A program made the position numbers and the translations under genes. A DNA stretch of 50,000 nucleotides from Mesostigma viride (Eukaryota; Streptophyta; Mesostigmatophyceae; Mesostigmatales; Mesostigmataceae). How positions within the stretch are numbered: position 1 is the stretch's first letter; the number at the start of each line of letters is the position of its first letter. The notes beneath the pieces were generated by a model. That model had not been told where the DNA came from and did no database searches. It worked only from the letters and a program-made list of their open reading frames with translations. This document shows positions 28,501 through 38,943 of this stretch, piece by piece. The DNA lies in the NCBI GenBank assembly GCA_009746045.1, contig RPFO01000106.1, positions 2,102,211 to 2,152,210 of the forward strand. The letters are read 5' to 3'.

Positions 28501-31500
28501 GTGACCATGGATTATCAATCATGGAATCTGCGGAGCAGGGATGGGTTGTTGGTTTTGGATTTGGCCACCAATGGAAGGGTCTGTTCGAAGGGTGTGTTTG
28601 AACGGTCTGTCCACCATCAAAGGATGTACGGTAAACGGCTGATGCCCATTTGGTACTGTCAGCTTTTCTGTACGCGTGGGCTCGGTTGCCATTGATTATC
28701 CAAGCCGCTTGCCCTGTTGGAACATATAATATTCAAGATTCATGCCCTAGTGTATAATATGCTGCCATGGCCTCCACCCGCCACCCACCAACCGTCACCC
28801 GCCAACCTCCAACTGCCAACTGCCACCGCCTGCAGGGGGCACCACATGAACGTGCAGGACGTGGCGTGGTCGCCAGATGGCGCGTTCCTGGTCTCCGGCT
28901 CTGTGGACAACACAGTCACTATATGGGACGTGGCGACCGGTGAGTCACGGCAGCAGCACGGTCACTATCCGGGTATGTGGCAAGCAGTGCGTATCGAGAA
29001 TAGGGGCGGCAGTGAGTATTAGCGGCGGGATGGTCGTGCACCATGTCCACTATCCTACACCCTTCTTTCGCAAGGGGGAGGGGGTTTCCTTGCGAAGCCG
29101 TAGTTGTATGGGACACAGCAACCAGTAGGCAGAAGCATGGACACTGTGCAAGTGGCAACTGGTGAGGGGAATGAGGCGCCACCAAGCCAACTCTGTGGTT
29201 ACGGATCAAGGGAAGAAACCGCATTGTCATGATTGTACATGCTATAGTGCTCTTGGAATTGCTGGATCGTAGCTTCTATTGGCATACAAATGTCATTGGT
29301 ACTTTTTATCATCTAACCCCTCTCTTGGAAACCAACTTTGCTAAATTATCTCACACTTTGGTAAAGCGACTCCTGCACGCCTATCCCCCCCCACACACTT
29401 GCAAATGGAACAATGCAGGCAAGCCCCTGGAGACGCTGCAGGACCACCAGCACTACGTCCAGGGCGTCGCGTGGGACCCTGGCAACCGGCTGGTGGCCTC
29501 CCAGAGCGGCGACCGCACCGCGCGCGTGTACTCGATCGGCCCCTCCCTGCGGCCGTTCATGGTGGGTGGTGCCATAGTTGCATCATCGTATGCATGTGGT
29601 GCCGTGGACAGTTTTTTATAATCAATATAGCGACCATTGACTAGGCGACGTGTGTTGCTCGATTAGCACCTCCCTGCGGGTGCTCACGGTGGGTTTGGGT
29701 ATGCTTCAATATGCTTGTGGTGCTATAGTGTCCTACGTAGTGACCAATGGCTAGGATGACAGCGGGCCATCACGGTGAGCCATGGGTGTAAGGAACGTGG
29801 GGAAATACCTATGCACGTAAATCTATGCATATACTACAACATATCTATGCTATCCGATCAGAATCGGCAGCCCTATCTCATTGTTCCGATTTCTATTTCC
29901 TACCATTCGTTCCTATTTCTTGTCTCACCCATGTCCATGCTTCTGCCATGCGTTCCCAAATTTCTTCTTCTCCATGACCACGCTCATCCCCATGTGGCCT
30001 TGTTGAAGGAGGTGGAGACCGGAGGCAAAAAGGCCAAGGCGGTGGCCCGGGAGCCCCACCTGACGTGCACCGCGACCATCTTCAAGGCGGAGGTGCCCGA
30101 GGTTGCGGATGCCAGCTCCAGCAACGCGGCGCAGGGGGTGGCGGGTGGCAAGGCCACAGGTGCAGGGGCGCCTGCTGGAGAGGGGGCAGAAGGGGCCGCG
30201 GTGAGTCATGTTTAGAAGCAGCTAATCTCACCTCTCATAGGCAGTTATTGTAATTAAGGAAGTTATTGGGAAGTAATCATGGTCACCACCTCGCTATTGT
30301 AATCAGTTTCGCATTCAATTTACAGGAAAGGCGGTGGAAGGAGTTGCACTGAGCCTTGTGTACAGCAGCTTGCGTCATCTCACAGAACTTCGTTGTCATC
30401 ATAGGCACTGTCCACCTTGTTTGGGGGCAGGTGGTCACATCTCACAGAACCATTCGTTTATCGTTGGAAATAGGCACTGTCCACCTTGTTTGGGGGCAGG
30501 TGGTCTCATCTCACAGAACCATTCGTTTATCATTGGAAATAGGCACTGTCCACCTTGTTTGGGGGCAGGTGGTCTCATCTCACAGAACCATTCGTTTATC
30601 ATTGGAAATAGGCACTGTCCACCTTGTTTGGGGGCAGGTGGTCTCATCTCACAGAACCATTCGTTTATCATTGGAAACAGGCACTGTCCACCTTGTTTTG
30701 AGGCAGGTGCTGTCCGCTCAAACAGGAGTGCTCACTGACGTCGGTACTCGGCCCTATCAATGTACAAGAGAATTCAGCCATCGTTGATGGTAAGTACGAT
30801 CAAGATATGGGTCATTGCTCCTAAGCATTTTTTGGCGATGCGTTGACCATTCCCTCATGCATCCCGATTGGCACAACAGGGCGGGATGGATGACGGCACC
30901 GCAGCCGGGGCCAAGTCCGGTGGCCCCGGAAAGAAGGCCAAGTCGCGCCAGGTTCTTTTCCACGACGAGACGATGCCTTCTTTCTTCCGGCGGCTCGCGT
31001 GGTCGCCCGATGGCTCCTTCCTCGTGATCCCTGCAGGTACCTTTTTCTGCATGTTGTGGGTCTTCCAGGTGCCTCGTTTCTTTTTTCGGCACGTGGTGGT
31101 GCTCCCTGTCCCTGTCAGTCTTCCCTCTGTAGATGTACCCGCGGTAGCTGTCGTTGTGGCTTTTCTTGTTCCATTTGGGTACACCTTGAGATTGGGTACA
31201 CCTTGAGAATGGGAATGCAAAGAGCGGTCGCCCTGCCAAGCTATAGCCCGCATGGGGTGGCCCCTTGGGGTTTTGTTAGCTTGGCAAGCTTTCAGTATTC
31301 CGACTGCCTCTATTGATCAGGTCAGGCTGGGTTGATCTAGGGAGGGAGTGAGGCCATGTTTTGTGTCATGTTTAATCCAGGAGTTAGTGGGCCATGTTTT
31401 GTGTCATGGTTGGGCGGGTGGGCCGGGCTTGTGCCATGCTTGGGCGGGTACTCGGCAAGCCTCAGCCTCTTTGGCAATGCATAAGAAGTAGTCGAGCGGT

Positions 31501-34500
31501 TCCCGATGCTGCATGCACCGGACCTGGCAGGGTTGGGACTTTCCTTCATTTCAAGTCCTCATCTACTTTAAGCATCGCTTACGGAAAAGCTTTCTTTTGC
31601 CCCGGGGTTTTGAGGTTGGCTCATGGAACTGGGGGCGGGGCCATGATGTAGAAAGAATTCCTTCATTAATGACGTTGAGTTGGCCAAGCTGACTGAATCG
31701 ATTAGCGGTTCGGATTTAGGATAAGCTCTAGTGGTTACGGTTTGGGTTAAGGCTCAGGCAAGGCTTCTGCTACGAATGGGGGTCTGCCCATGCTTTTCTC
31801 ATGAACTCATCGCTCTTATCTGACTCATCTCATGCTGCGCAGGGTTGTACAAGCGGGCAGCGGACCTGCCAGCCACCAACGTGACCTACATTTTCAGCCG
31901 CAAGGACTTCTCACGGTGAGCCCGGGGTTTTAGGGTTTAAAGTGTAGGGCTTATGGCTAAGGGCTTAGGGCTTAGGGCTAAGGGCTTAGGGCTTAGGGCA
32001 TAGGGCTTAGGGCTTAGGACTTAGGGCTTAGGGCTTAGGGCTTAGGGCTAAGGGCTTAGGGCTTAGGGCTTAGGGCTTAGGGCTTAGGGCTTAGGGCTTA
32101 GGGCTTAGGGTTTAGGGTTTAGGGTTTAGGGTTTAGGCTTGCGACTGAGGCTTTAGGGCTTCCCCGCTTGGGGTTGCATGCTCTGAATCCGGCCTGATGC
32201 AGGCTTCTTGCTAGTGTACTGTGGCGAATAGTCTAGTGTGTTGAGCAGTCTGGTGCTAGGAGGGCATGAAATGTGTATTGCGACCACTGAATGTACTCTC
32301 TTCTGGGGTAATTGGCTTAGTGCTTGCATACGTCCGAATGCTGGCACCCGCGGACTAAGAAATGTATAGGTCACTACATGGCCTATTGTGCTATGCGGTG
32401 TATTATGATGAGGCCCAGATATTGCCTCTGTGTGCTGCTTCAAGGCATCTTTGTTTCTTGGGCCACCCAATCAATTCCAAGGAGCTTTTGCTATGCGTGA
32501 TTGTCCCATCGGGCCTCATCCTCTCCTATTTCTCCCTCCTTTCTCGGTGGTTATCACATGGCCTATGCAGGGGTCTCCTTACTCAGCGCTGGCTAGTGTT
32601 GCATGGTTGCATCATCAGCGCACAGTTCGTGTATCCCTGCAATGGACACAGCGGGCCTGCTTCGTTTCTTCCAATCCGCGCATTATATCCCCTGACCCAC
32701 ATGAGATGTGTGTCAATTCTGGGGCTTGCCAATCAATGACACTCTGTGGTGGACATGACAGGCCCCTGGTGATACTCCCAGGGCCCGGGGACGGGACAGT
32801 GGCTGTAAGGTTCTGCCCGGTCTTCTTCCGGCGAACCAGCAACGAGGGTGGAGACACGCCGGCGAAAAAGGGGAGCCGCCCAGAGAATGCGTGCACAGGT
32901 GAGCCCTACTTCCTTTGACTGAGTAACGTCATTTTGTCTTTCACTCTTGGCTCTTGCTTTCTACTGCCTTATCACGGATGGCTGGCGAGATTGGTTTTGA
33001 ATGCGCAAGGAGATGGGAACGCTATAGATAGGACTAGGAACCTATCTGTCCTTCCGCATGGTCTAGCAGCGGCAGAGTTATTCTTGATGGTTTTCAAGGC
33101 GTGCGTTCTTGTCCTCGAGGTCGTCATTGCCTTGTTAATCACGTCATGAACCAGCTTGGTCATGAAGGCGGTTTATGTATTTCTTTTTTTGTGAAAGTAA
33201 ATGCTGGGTTGCATAGGCGTGCAGCCAGCCACCTGCACCAAGCGGATCACGAATGCACGTGACTGCACGCTTTGCTGAACGGACTTCGCATGTTTTTTGT
33301 TGTTTTACCCATCGGGGTGGAGAGGAAACTGCTGACATGCACGATTGCGTTTGCCTTTGTTGCAATATTGTCCTCCGCGATGACATTGGTCGGGGTCCTT
33401 TCTTACGACAGCATGTGCAACACATGAATGGGACGACATTGGCCCTGGCTCCTGGCACATTGACATGCAACCATCAACATGCATCCATCGATAACATGCC
33501 CCCCGTATTCCGGCACACACTAACACTCATTGCCTAAATACCGATCTCCATCCAACTTCTGTACACCTATGATCCGATGGGCCGAGGGCAGCCTTCCAGC
33601 AGCTCCCCTACCGTATCGTGTTTGCGGTCGCCAGCATGCGCTCCGTCTTCATATACGACACGCACAGCAGCCAGCCGGTCGCCGTGATCGGGGGCCTGCA
33701 CTTCACGGCCATCACCGACCTGGCGTGGTGCGAAGACAAAGGGGTGGCTGCATAAGGGCTGTATTATATGTTTTCAGATGATCATTAAAGCAATAGATAA
33801 TATTGATTCCATTTTTCTATGAATGTGATAGGCCTTACACGCTAGTTTTTCTCGGTAAGACAGCTTGGCAATCAAGCCTTGTGATGCAACCACATTCCGA
33901 TTTCTGCATGAGTGTATGTATGCTTTACCAGATGGAACATACTGAGATACCTTCGAGACTTCATGGACGTTCTTGGCTTTGCTTTCTAGGGTCTCTTCAA
34001 CCGTATTCTCCCTCGTGGGTGGTTGTGTCCGTTGGATTAAATCATCGTTATGGACCTGTGTATGCGCTGTGGGGTTGTCTTATGGCTAGCATTTGCCATG
34101 CGCCCTAGGTCTTAGACCGCAACCACCTAAATACCATTTACTACACCCTTGTGCCACGTGCCTTGGAGGATTGCCCCTCTCCCACGTGCCTTGGAGGATT
34201 GCCCTTGTGGCATGCGCGTGTGCCGCAGGTCTCAGGCCTGATTAGCCCCACCTGATGACACTCAATGTCACCATATTGCCCTCATAGTACCATCTCCGAA
34301 AGGTCCAAGGCCTGTCTAGTCCCACGTAATAGCACCTACCACTAAACTAAATTTGCCCGAGTGGCATGCCCCTGCACCACAGGTCCAAGAACGGGCGCTT
34401 CCTCACTGTCTCCTCCACTGACGGCTACTGCTCCGTGGTCAGCTTTGAGGAAGGAGAGCTGGGGACACCACTGCCCTGGCAAGGTGGGTGTGAACATTAC

Positions 34501-36763
34501 TGCCCATGCAAGGTGGGTGGGGAGACCTATGTGGAACCAGCAACAGCCACATGAGCAGTTTTGTTCTGGCACTGTACCACCACAAACCCGGGGGGCTATC
34601 CGCGCGAATCTCGGTTGATTGACAAATGTATATAAAGACGACGCGGCTCGCCTACTTATAGGTGGTGGGCATGCTGGCAGCGGTGATGGCAGGTGTACTA
34701 ACTCTGCTGGCAGTGGTGCCGATGCCCGTTTTCCTCTCACCGTGCAGAGCTGCCGCAAACTGTCCAAGACATCCTGCGCGTCCAATCCGAGGGCCCGCCT
34801 CGCGCGCCCACGAAAGACGCCGTAAAGGACAAGGAGACCTCTCTTGCTGGCGGCAAGGAGAGCGCGAGCAGTGACAAGGCCGCCACCACGCCGACGGGCC
34901 GACCTGGCACCGGCGAAGATGCCGCGGATGGGGGCTTGGCGCCGCCTACGGAGCGTATCGCTGAGGCAGACGGAGGTAGGGCGCTTTGACATTGAGGAGG
35001 GTACTTGGTAGGATGAATCTTGAGTACTACACCTAGGATGAGCCTAAAGTAATATAATCCTGTAGACATTAAGGAGGGTACTTGGTAGGATGAACCTTGA
35101 GTACTACACCTAGGATGAGCATATATTAATATAATCCTGTAGACATTAAGCAAGGTACTTGGTAGGATGAACCTTGAGTACCACACCTAGGATGAGCCTA
35201 TAGTAATATAGTCCTGTATCAACCTATAATGATGAAGTTTGTCTGCAGGCAGGCAGGAAGGAAGGCAGGCAGGCAGGCAGGCGGGCGGGCGGGCGGGATG
35301 GGATGTGCTGGATCTGTTTGATGGGATGTGCTGGAAAGTGGGTAGCGCAGGTGCCGCATCAATATGGGCATTGCGCTTGTCGTGACAACAGTAACCAGCG
35401 GTGTCTGTGGTATTTAGCAAGAGGGTGCTTGTTTGTGTGGTGGCATGTGCCTGTAATTGTTTTGTTTTTCCCGCATATTTGTACGTGTGCATGCGGCGAT
35501 TTGTTAATTGATTAATGAATTAAGAACATATGTCGGTCGGGAGTAAATGTAACACATATCCCTGAGAAGGGGCGTATGGTTTTCAACACATTCGAGCTAC
35601 AACCTGCAGGTGGGGGATGTAAACTGCCACCTACTCTGGGTGCACAAGGTGCACCTGCACCACCGTGATGTATCATACCTAAAGAGGCCTGGCATTGGGT
35701 GGAAGATGAGTATGGCTAGGCAATGGCTAGGGCATGGCGTCTCAGCAGAGAGTAACTCTCTGCATGGGCAAAGCATGGCTAACTACAACGCAAATGCATC
35801 ATCTGGTGTGGGTCCCATCATAGGCATACATGTGCGTGGGCGTGGGCCACGTCAGCTAAGCCTTGCTATTGTACACTAATGCTGTAGTCCCCTAGGCTGG
35901 GGTTGCTGGGGTTGCTGGGGCGGCTGGGGTCGCCTGCCAGGGCTTGTGGTCGACGTAGATGACCGCCCCCCTCCAGTAAACCGGCTTCTTCCCTGCTGCC
36001 TGCCATGCGTCGATAATCCATGCCAATGTGGCCTTCATTTGGCTTTTGAACCTAGGCAGGTTTCCATTCATAACTGCCAGCTTGTAATCTGGTTTCCAGC
36101 ATTTGTGCCTGTATAAGGAAGCCGCCTTCTTGTGGCTGGAGAGGCTGTTCTTGTTCACCCGGCATTTTCTTGGCTGGGCAAAACCCAACCAGGGTGGTGT
36201 CAACTGGCTGCGCACTCTTACACATTTACCTTGCAGTAGGCCATGCAAACGTACGGTGTTACAGTCACCTGCTCAAGCAGCCATGATGTGCATGTCAACA
36301 CTCTTTTTCTTTCTTAGCACACTAGTTTGACATGCGCATGTTCAGTTGTGGAACTTGTGTACCTCTAACAGTGCAGTACCCATTGCTTGGGTGTTGGTGT
36401 AAAGGCCATTATACTCCTTGCATTTTTAATACCATGCCCCCCCCCATTCTTGATCTTGCAGGTGGCAAGGCCGAGGCAAAGGACAAGCCCAAGGCTCGGC
36501 GGGTGGTCCCAGTCTCCGTCACAGGAGATGCCGCTGCCACAGCTGGCAACCTCACAAATGCTTTCTCGGAATCCAACGCAGAGCCGCTCGAACAGGAAGT
36601 CTTTGCCCGGCAACTGCCTTTGGCTAGTGAAGACTCGGAAAAAAAACAAGTCGAGGCCTCAGTTACGAATGGTGCAGCAGCAGATGAAGCTGTACAGGCG
36701 CAGGAGGGTATGGAGCCTGCTGCCAAGGTTCCTCGAGTAGCATCTGGAGATGAGGTTATTTAG
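25534..36763 (+). CDS. FAS2: Chromatin assembly factor 1 p60 subunit (FAS2/CHAF1B-like WD40 protein)
   Basis: Fourteen exons join in frame to 639 aa: 25534-25644, 25894-26002, 27310-27336, 28048-28147, 28836-28939, 29419-29561, 30009-30200, 30880-31036, 31843-31915, 32762-32898, 33592-33727, 34383-34483, 34748-34975, 36462-36763. All introns are GT-AG. CAF-1 deposits newly made H3-H4 during DNA replication; this subunit binds histones and ASF1. WD-repeat blocks follow the p60 order: [50 protein letters not shown]-like [52 protein letters not shown] and [13 protein letters not shown]. An Ala/Gly-rich insert (residues 199-262) sits between repeats. Near residue 551, ARRVVPVSV fits the B-domain motif that binds ASF1. 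Exon 3 has only 27 bases. Human p60 is about 560 aa; the extra length is in the insert and tail. Confidence 0.92.
28119..28273 (+). repeat. Duplicated exon-4 donor of the CAF-1 gene
   Basis: The exon-4 end with its donor (ACATGGAAGGCGGCCGCCAC, then GCTGCG/GTGGGT; donor at 28148) recurs at 28242-28273 as ACATGGCAGGCAGCCGCCAC then GCTTTG/GTAAGT. The intron copy has the better donor consensus. Confidence 0.75.
29531..29730 (+). repeat. Duplicated exon-6 donor of the CAF-1 gene
   Basis: CTCGATCGGCCCCTCCCTGC and its donor at 29562 recur 127 bp downstream as CTCGATTAGCACCTCCCTGC with GGTGGGT at 29688-29694. The similarity goes on into the intron (GCATGTGGTGCC versus GCTTGTGGTGCT). Confidence 0.75.
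30374..30712 (+). repeat. 69-bp minisatellite in CAF-1 intron 7
   Basis: GGCACTGTCCACCTTGTTTG begins units at 30404, 30473, 30542, 30611 and 30680, each exactly 69 bp apart. Middle units are nearly identical. The period is a multiple of three, so long open frames cross it on both strands, but it is intronic. Confidence 0.95.
31928..32145 (+). repeat. Interstitial telomere-like repeats (CTTAGGG and TTTAGGG)
   Basis: About 200 bp of heptamers, mostly CTTAGGG with CTAAGGG variants, end in four plant-type TTTAGGG units (about 32107-32136). The array starts 13 bp after exon 9 of the CAF-1 gene, inside intron 9. Confidence 0.93.
34199..34392 (+). repeat. Duplicated exon-12 acceptor of the CAF-1 gene
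   Basis: TTGCCCGAGTGGCATGCCCC, then TGCACCACAG/GTCCAAG (acceptor at 34382), is paralleled at 34199-34235 by TTGCCCTTGTGGCATGCGCG, then TGTGCCGCAG/GTCTCAG. A weaker third copy of GGTCCAAGGCCTG lies near 34299. Confidence 0.65.
34470..34520 (+). repeat. Duplicated exon-12 donor of the CAF-1 gene
   Basis: ACTGCCCTGGCAAGGTGGGT at 34470-34489 (donor at 34484) is repeated 29 bp on as ACTGCCCATGCAAGGTGGGT at 34499-34518. Confidence 0.75.
34991..35221 (+). repeat. 77-bp tandem repeat, three units, in CAF-1 intron 13
   Basis: GGTACTTGGTAGGATGAA and CACCTAGGATGAGC recur in units starting at 34991, 35068 and 35145, exactly 77 bp apart, with few differences. The array begins 15 bp after the exon-13 donor. 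No coding content. Confidence 0.9.
35247..35297. repeat. GGCA/GGCG tetranucleotide microsatellite
   Basis: GCAGGCAGGAAGG and then repeated GGCA units pass into repeated GGCG units within intron 13 of the CAF-1 gene. Confidence 0.85.
35505..36110 (-). mobile_element. O1-I-like element inserted antisense in CAF-1 intron 13
   Basis: On the minus strand an ORF1 end ([19 protein letters not shown], Pro/Ala repeat, stop near 35892) is followed by the O1-I 3' UTR (GGTGCACCTTGTGCACCC, CACCTGCAGGTTGTAGC) and a decayed hairpin and tail near 35510-35550. Upstream of GKKPVYW the expected LTLTQQQRRRELW part is replaced by unrelated sequence, so this copy is mosaic or a different subfamily. Confidence 0.65.
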
Positions 36764-37091
36764 GGTGAGGTGTTGTGTAAGTTACTGACTACGATGGAAG
36801 CCAGGTGAATTGAATTATATCTGCCTTTGTGCAGGCTGAACACCAACCATGGAGTCCAGCTAAGTACATGGACAGATTTTTCTCATTTTAAAAATTATCA
36901 GTGGATGGAAAGATTGGATTCGTTTGAGGGAGGATCATGCATGGGTCAACCTATATTCTAAAATTTGTACAAAACGCAGCCGTGGCGCAAATTTAGCTAA
37001 CATTCTGTCGTACGGCTTTGGGCACCAGCCACTCAGCAGCGCGACTTACAGTCCGCTTGACGAATGAGCTGCGCGTAATTTCATTGCGACC
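36764..37091. other. CAF-1 3' flank
   Basis: No gene. TGTAA about 10 bases after the stop codon fits the chlorophyte polyadenylation signal but is very close to the stop. The stretch ends at the outer target-site duplication of the nested transposon block. Confidence 0.35.
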
Positions 37092-37106
37092 AATCAACCA
37101 AATGTA

Positions 37107-37424
37107 ATGTATGGCGCCGAGGCGTGGACACTCACGGCAACACTGGCAGCTAAGCTAGACGGCACGGTAACCAGGATGCTCCGACAGGTCCTGAATGTCG
37201 GGTTTTCTCAGCCTAGGTCATTAGAGTCTTTGTATCACGGGATGCCTCGTATTTCGGATGAGATTAGGCAGCGTAGGATAGCATTTGTAGGACATCTTGC
37301 TCGCACCAGCCAGGTCGACACCGCCCTTGGTCTGGCCGGTCCCCAGCGGCTCGGCCAACCAGGGCGGCATATTTTGACCTGGCCTGGCCCCAAGAACATT
37401 CCTAAAAGGGTAGGGAAACATTGA
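37107..37424 (+). pseudogene. LINE-B-type ORF2 C-terminal fragment
   Basis: 106 codons match the end of LINE-B ORF2 almost exactly: YGAEAWTLTATLAAKLDG, TRMLRQVLNVGFSQ, HGMPRISDEIRQRR, FVGHLARTSQVDTALGLAG. The frame is cut at GKH by an O1-I insertion, and the rest of the ORF resumes at 38736. The endonuclease and catalytic reverse-transcriptase parts are missing, so it is a dead 5'-truncated copy. Confidence 0.88.
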
Positions 37425-37709
37425 ATTGAATTGAATTGAATTGTAACATAACTCCAGAATATACGCTTGGCTGATTTCGATAGTACCGGCTACGCCCCCT
37501 TCTAAAGAAGGATTCAGCCGTGTTCAGCCCGTCTCACGGTGCGAGACTGAACAAGTCTCGCGTGCAGACACGTGTGTAGTACTCCTACACACAGATCTCG
37601 AGTGATTTATCTAGTACCAAATCCGAAAGGCTTGCATCACTCCCCGGACAGGAGAACTTTTGCGGATGACTGTAGGTGTAAGTTGGCGATGCCATGGTAA
37701 CCGGAGACG

Positions 37710-37766
37710 TCCGTCCTATAGTCAGCAAAATTGGTGCGAGAGGTCCCCAGTTCGATTCCGGTCGGA
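37710..37766 (+). pseudogene. tRNA-Pro-like sequence, copy 1
   Basis: TTGGTGCGAGAGGTCCC and AGTTCGATTCC (B-box-like, 10 of 11 bases) match the anticodon-to-T-arm part of tRNA-Pro. TCCGTCC and GGTCGGA could pair as an acceptor stem with one mismatch. At 57 bases it is too short for a tRNA and the T stem has two mismatches, so it is tRNA-derived, not a working tRNA. Confidence 0.5.
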
Positions 37767-38102
37767 TTCATTTGCAGATCGCGTTTTCCGCGTTTTCCGC
37801 GGCCCGGCACTGAACGCAAAGGTTTTCACCTTTGCGGAGTGTCTGATCAGAATATACGCTTGGCTGATTTCGATAGTACCGGCTACGCCCCCTTCTAAAG
37901 AAGGATTCAGCCGTGTTCAGCCCGTCTCACGGTGCGAGACTGAACAAGTCTCGCGTGCAGACACGTGTGTAGTACTCCTACACACAGATCTCGAGTGATT
38001 TATCTAGTACCAAATCCGAAAGGCTTGCATCACTCCCCGGACAGGAGAACTTTTGCGGATGACTGTAGGTGTAAGTTGGCGATGCCATGGTAACCGGAGA
38101 CG

Positions 38103-38159
38103 TCCGTCCTATAGTCAGCAAAATTGGTGCGAGAGGTCCCCAGTTCGATTCCGGTCGGA
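38103..38159 (+). pseudogene. tRNA-Pro-like sequence, copy 2
   Basis: Identical to copy 1, 393 bp downstream, in the second unit of the dimer. Confidence 0.5.
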
Positions 38160-38735
38160 TTCATTTGCAGATCGCGTTTTCCGCGTTTTCCGCGGCCCGG
38201 CACTGAACGCAAAGGTTTTCACCTTTGCGGAGTGTCTGATCAGAAAATAACTCCGTTGGGAGTATATGTAGCACATAGCCCAGAGAAGGGGCATATGGCC
38301 TATCATACATTCTAAGCTACTTCCTGCAAGGGTGGGAATGTAAACAACACTTGCTCTTAGGTGCACTAGGGCACCTGCACCACCCAGAGTTTCAGGCAAC
38401 ACCCAGCGAAGGGGAGCCTGTCATATAGGTGGGGAAGATCATCATGGCTATACAAGAGCTAGGACATGGCTTCTCTACAGAGAGCATCTCTCTGCATGGC
38501 ATAGCATAACTAAATAAAGCTAGGCATCATCTGGAGTGTGGCTCATCATAGGCACACATGTACATGATTAAATAAAGCGCGTGGCTTAGCTGGGATAGTG
38601 CCTCTAGGAGGCGTACATGTACATGGCCACGGTCTATCTATTCTACACTACTACTGCTGTATTCCCCTAAGCTGGGGCGTCTGGAGTCGCTGGGGCCGCG
38701 GGGGTCGCCTGCCAGGGCTTGTGGCCGACGTAGAT

Positions 38736-38943
38736 GGGAAACATGCCATGACCTATACTCAGATGTTGCTGGACGACGTAGCTAGTGGTCCCAGCCCAGT
38801 TTGAGTACCGCATCCCCTCTCTCTCCCTTCTCTGGACTGCCATTCAGGACAAGAAGCGGTGGCAGAAGATTGTCAAGGCCCACACGCCAGCCCCTGTGGG
38901 CAAACCGCCTCCCCCCAAGAGGTGGAGCCGTTTTGATGAGTAG
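38736..38943 (+). pseudogene. LINE-B-type ORF2 end, continuation
   Basis: Resumes at GGGAAACATGCCATGACC (HAMTYTQMLLDD), then VPAQFEYRI, AIQDKKRWQKIVKAHTPAP and the stop at about 38941-38943. A short insertion (GTAGCTAGTGG for CTAGTGG) breaks the frame. Its 3' UTR runs to 39058. Confidence 0.75.

Larger units (their letters stand above)
37456..38246. mobile_element. Dimer of a 393-bp element with 8-bp TSD
   Basis: Two direct copies (37456-37848 and 37849-38241), apparently identical, plus AGAAA are flanked by ATAACTCC at 37448-37455 and 38247-38254. Each unit has three successive hairpins (for example GTCTCACGGTGCGAGAC and GTGTGTAGTACTCCTACACAC) and a tRNA-Pro-like stretch with a B box. No protein is recognised. 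It could be a SINE-like or a small transposon-like element; the 8-bp TSD would fit hAT. Confidence 0.8.
37422..38735 (-). mobile_element. O1-I insertion 1 (minus strand) with 9-bp TSD
   Basis: Flanked by GGGAAACAT at 37413-37421 and 38736-38744. On the minus strand it starts in the ORF1 C-terminus ([12 protein letters not shown], about 38672-38735), continues through the O1-I 3' UTR and ends with the hairpin and CAATT repeats at the left edge. The 5' end is truncated, as in target-primed reverse transcription. It carries no ORF2. A 791-bp repeat element has later split its terminal hairpin. Confidence 0.85.

Noticed and set aside
30404-30712. CRISPR-like regular repeat
   Set aside because: Units are contiguous with no variable spacers, and the locus is an intron of a eukaryotic gene.
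30356-30787. Open frames with a 23-residue repeat on both strands
   Set aside because: Product of the 69-bp intronic minisatellite, whose period is a multiple of three.
37710-37766. Functional tRNA-Pro gene
   Set aside because: Only 57 bases, no full cloverleaf, two mismatches in the T stem.
37456-38246. Hammerhead-ribozyme retrozyme, suggested by the small dimer
   Set aside because: I could not find the CTGATGA and GAAA core in proper arrangement on either strand; another ribozyme class was not excluded.
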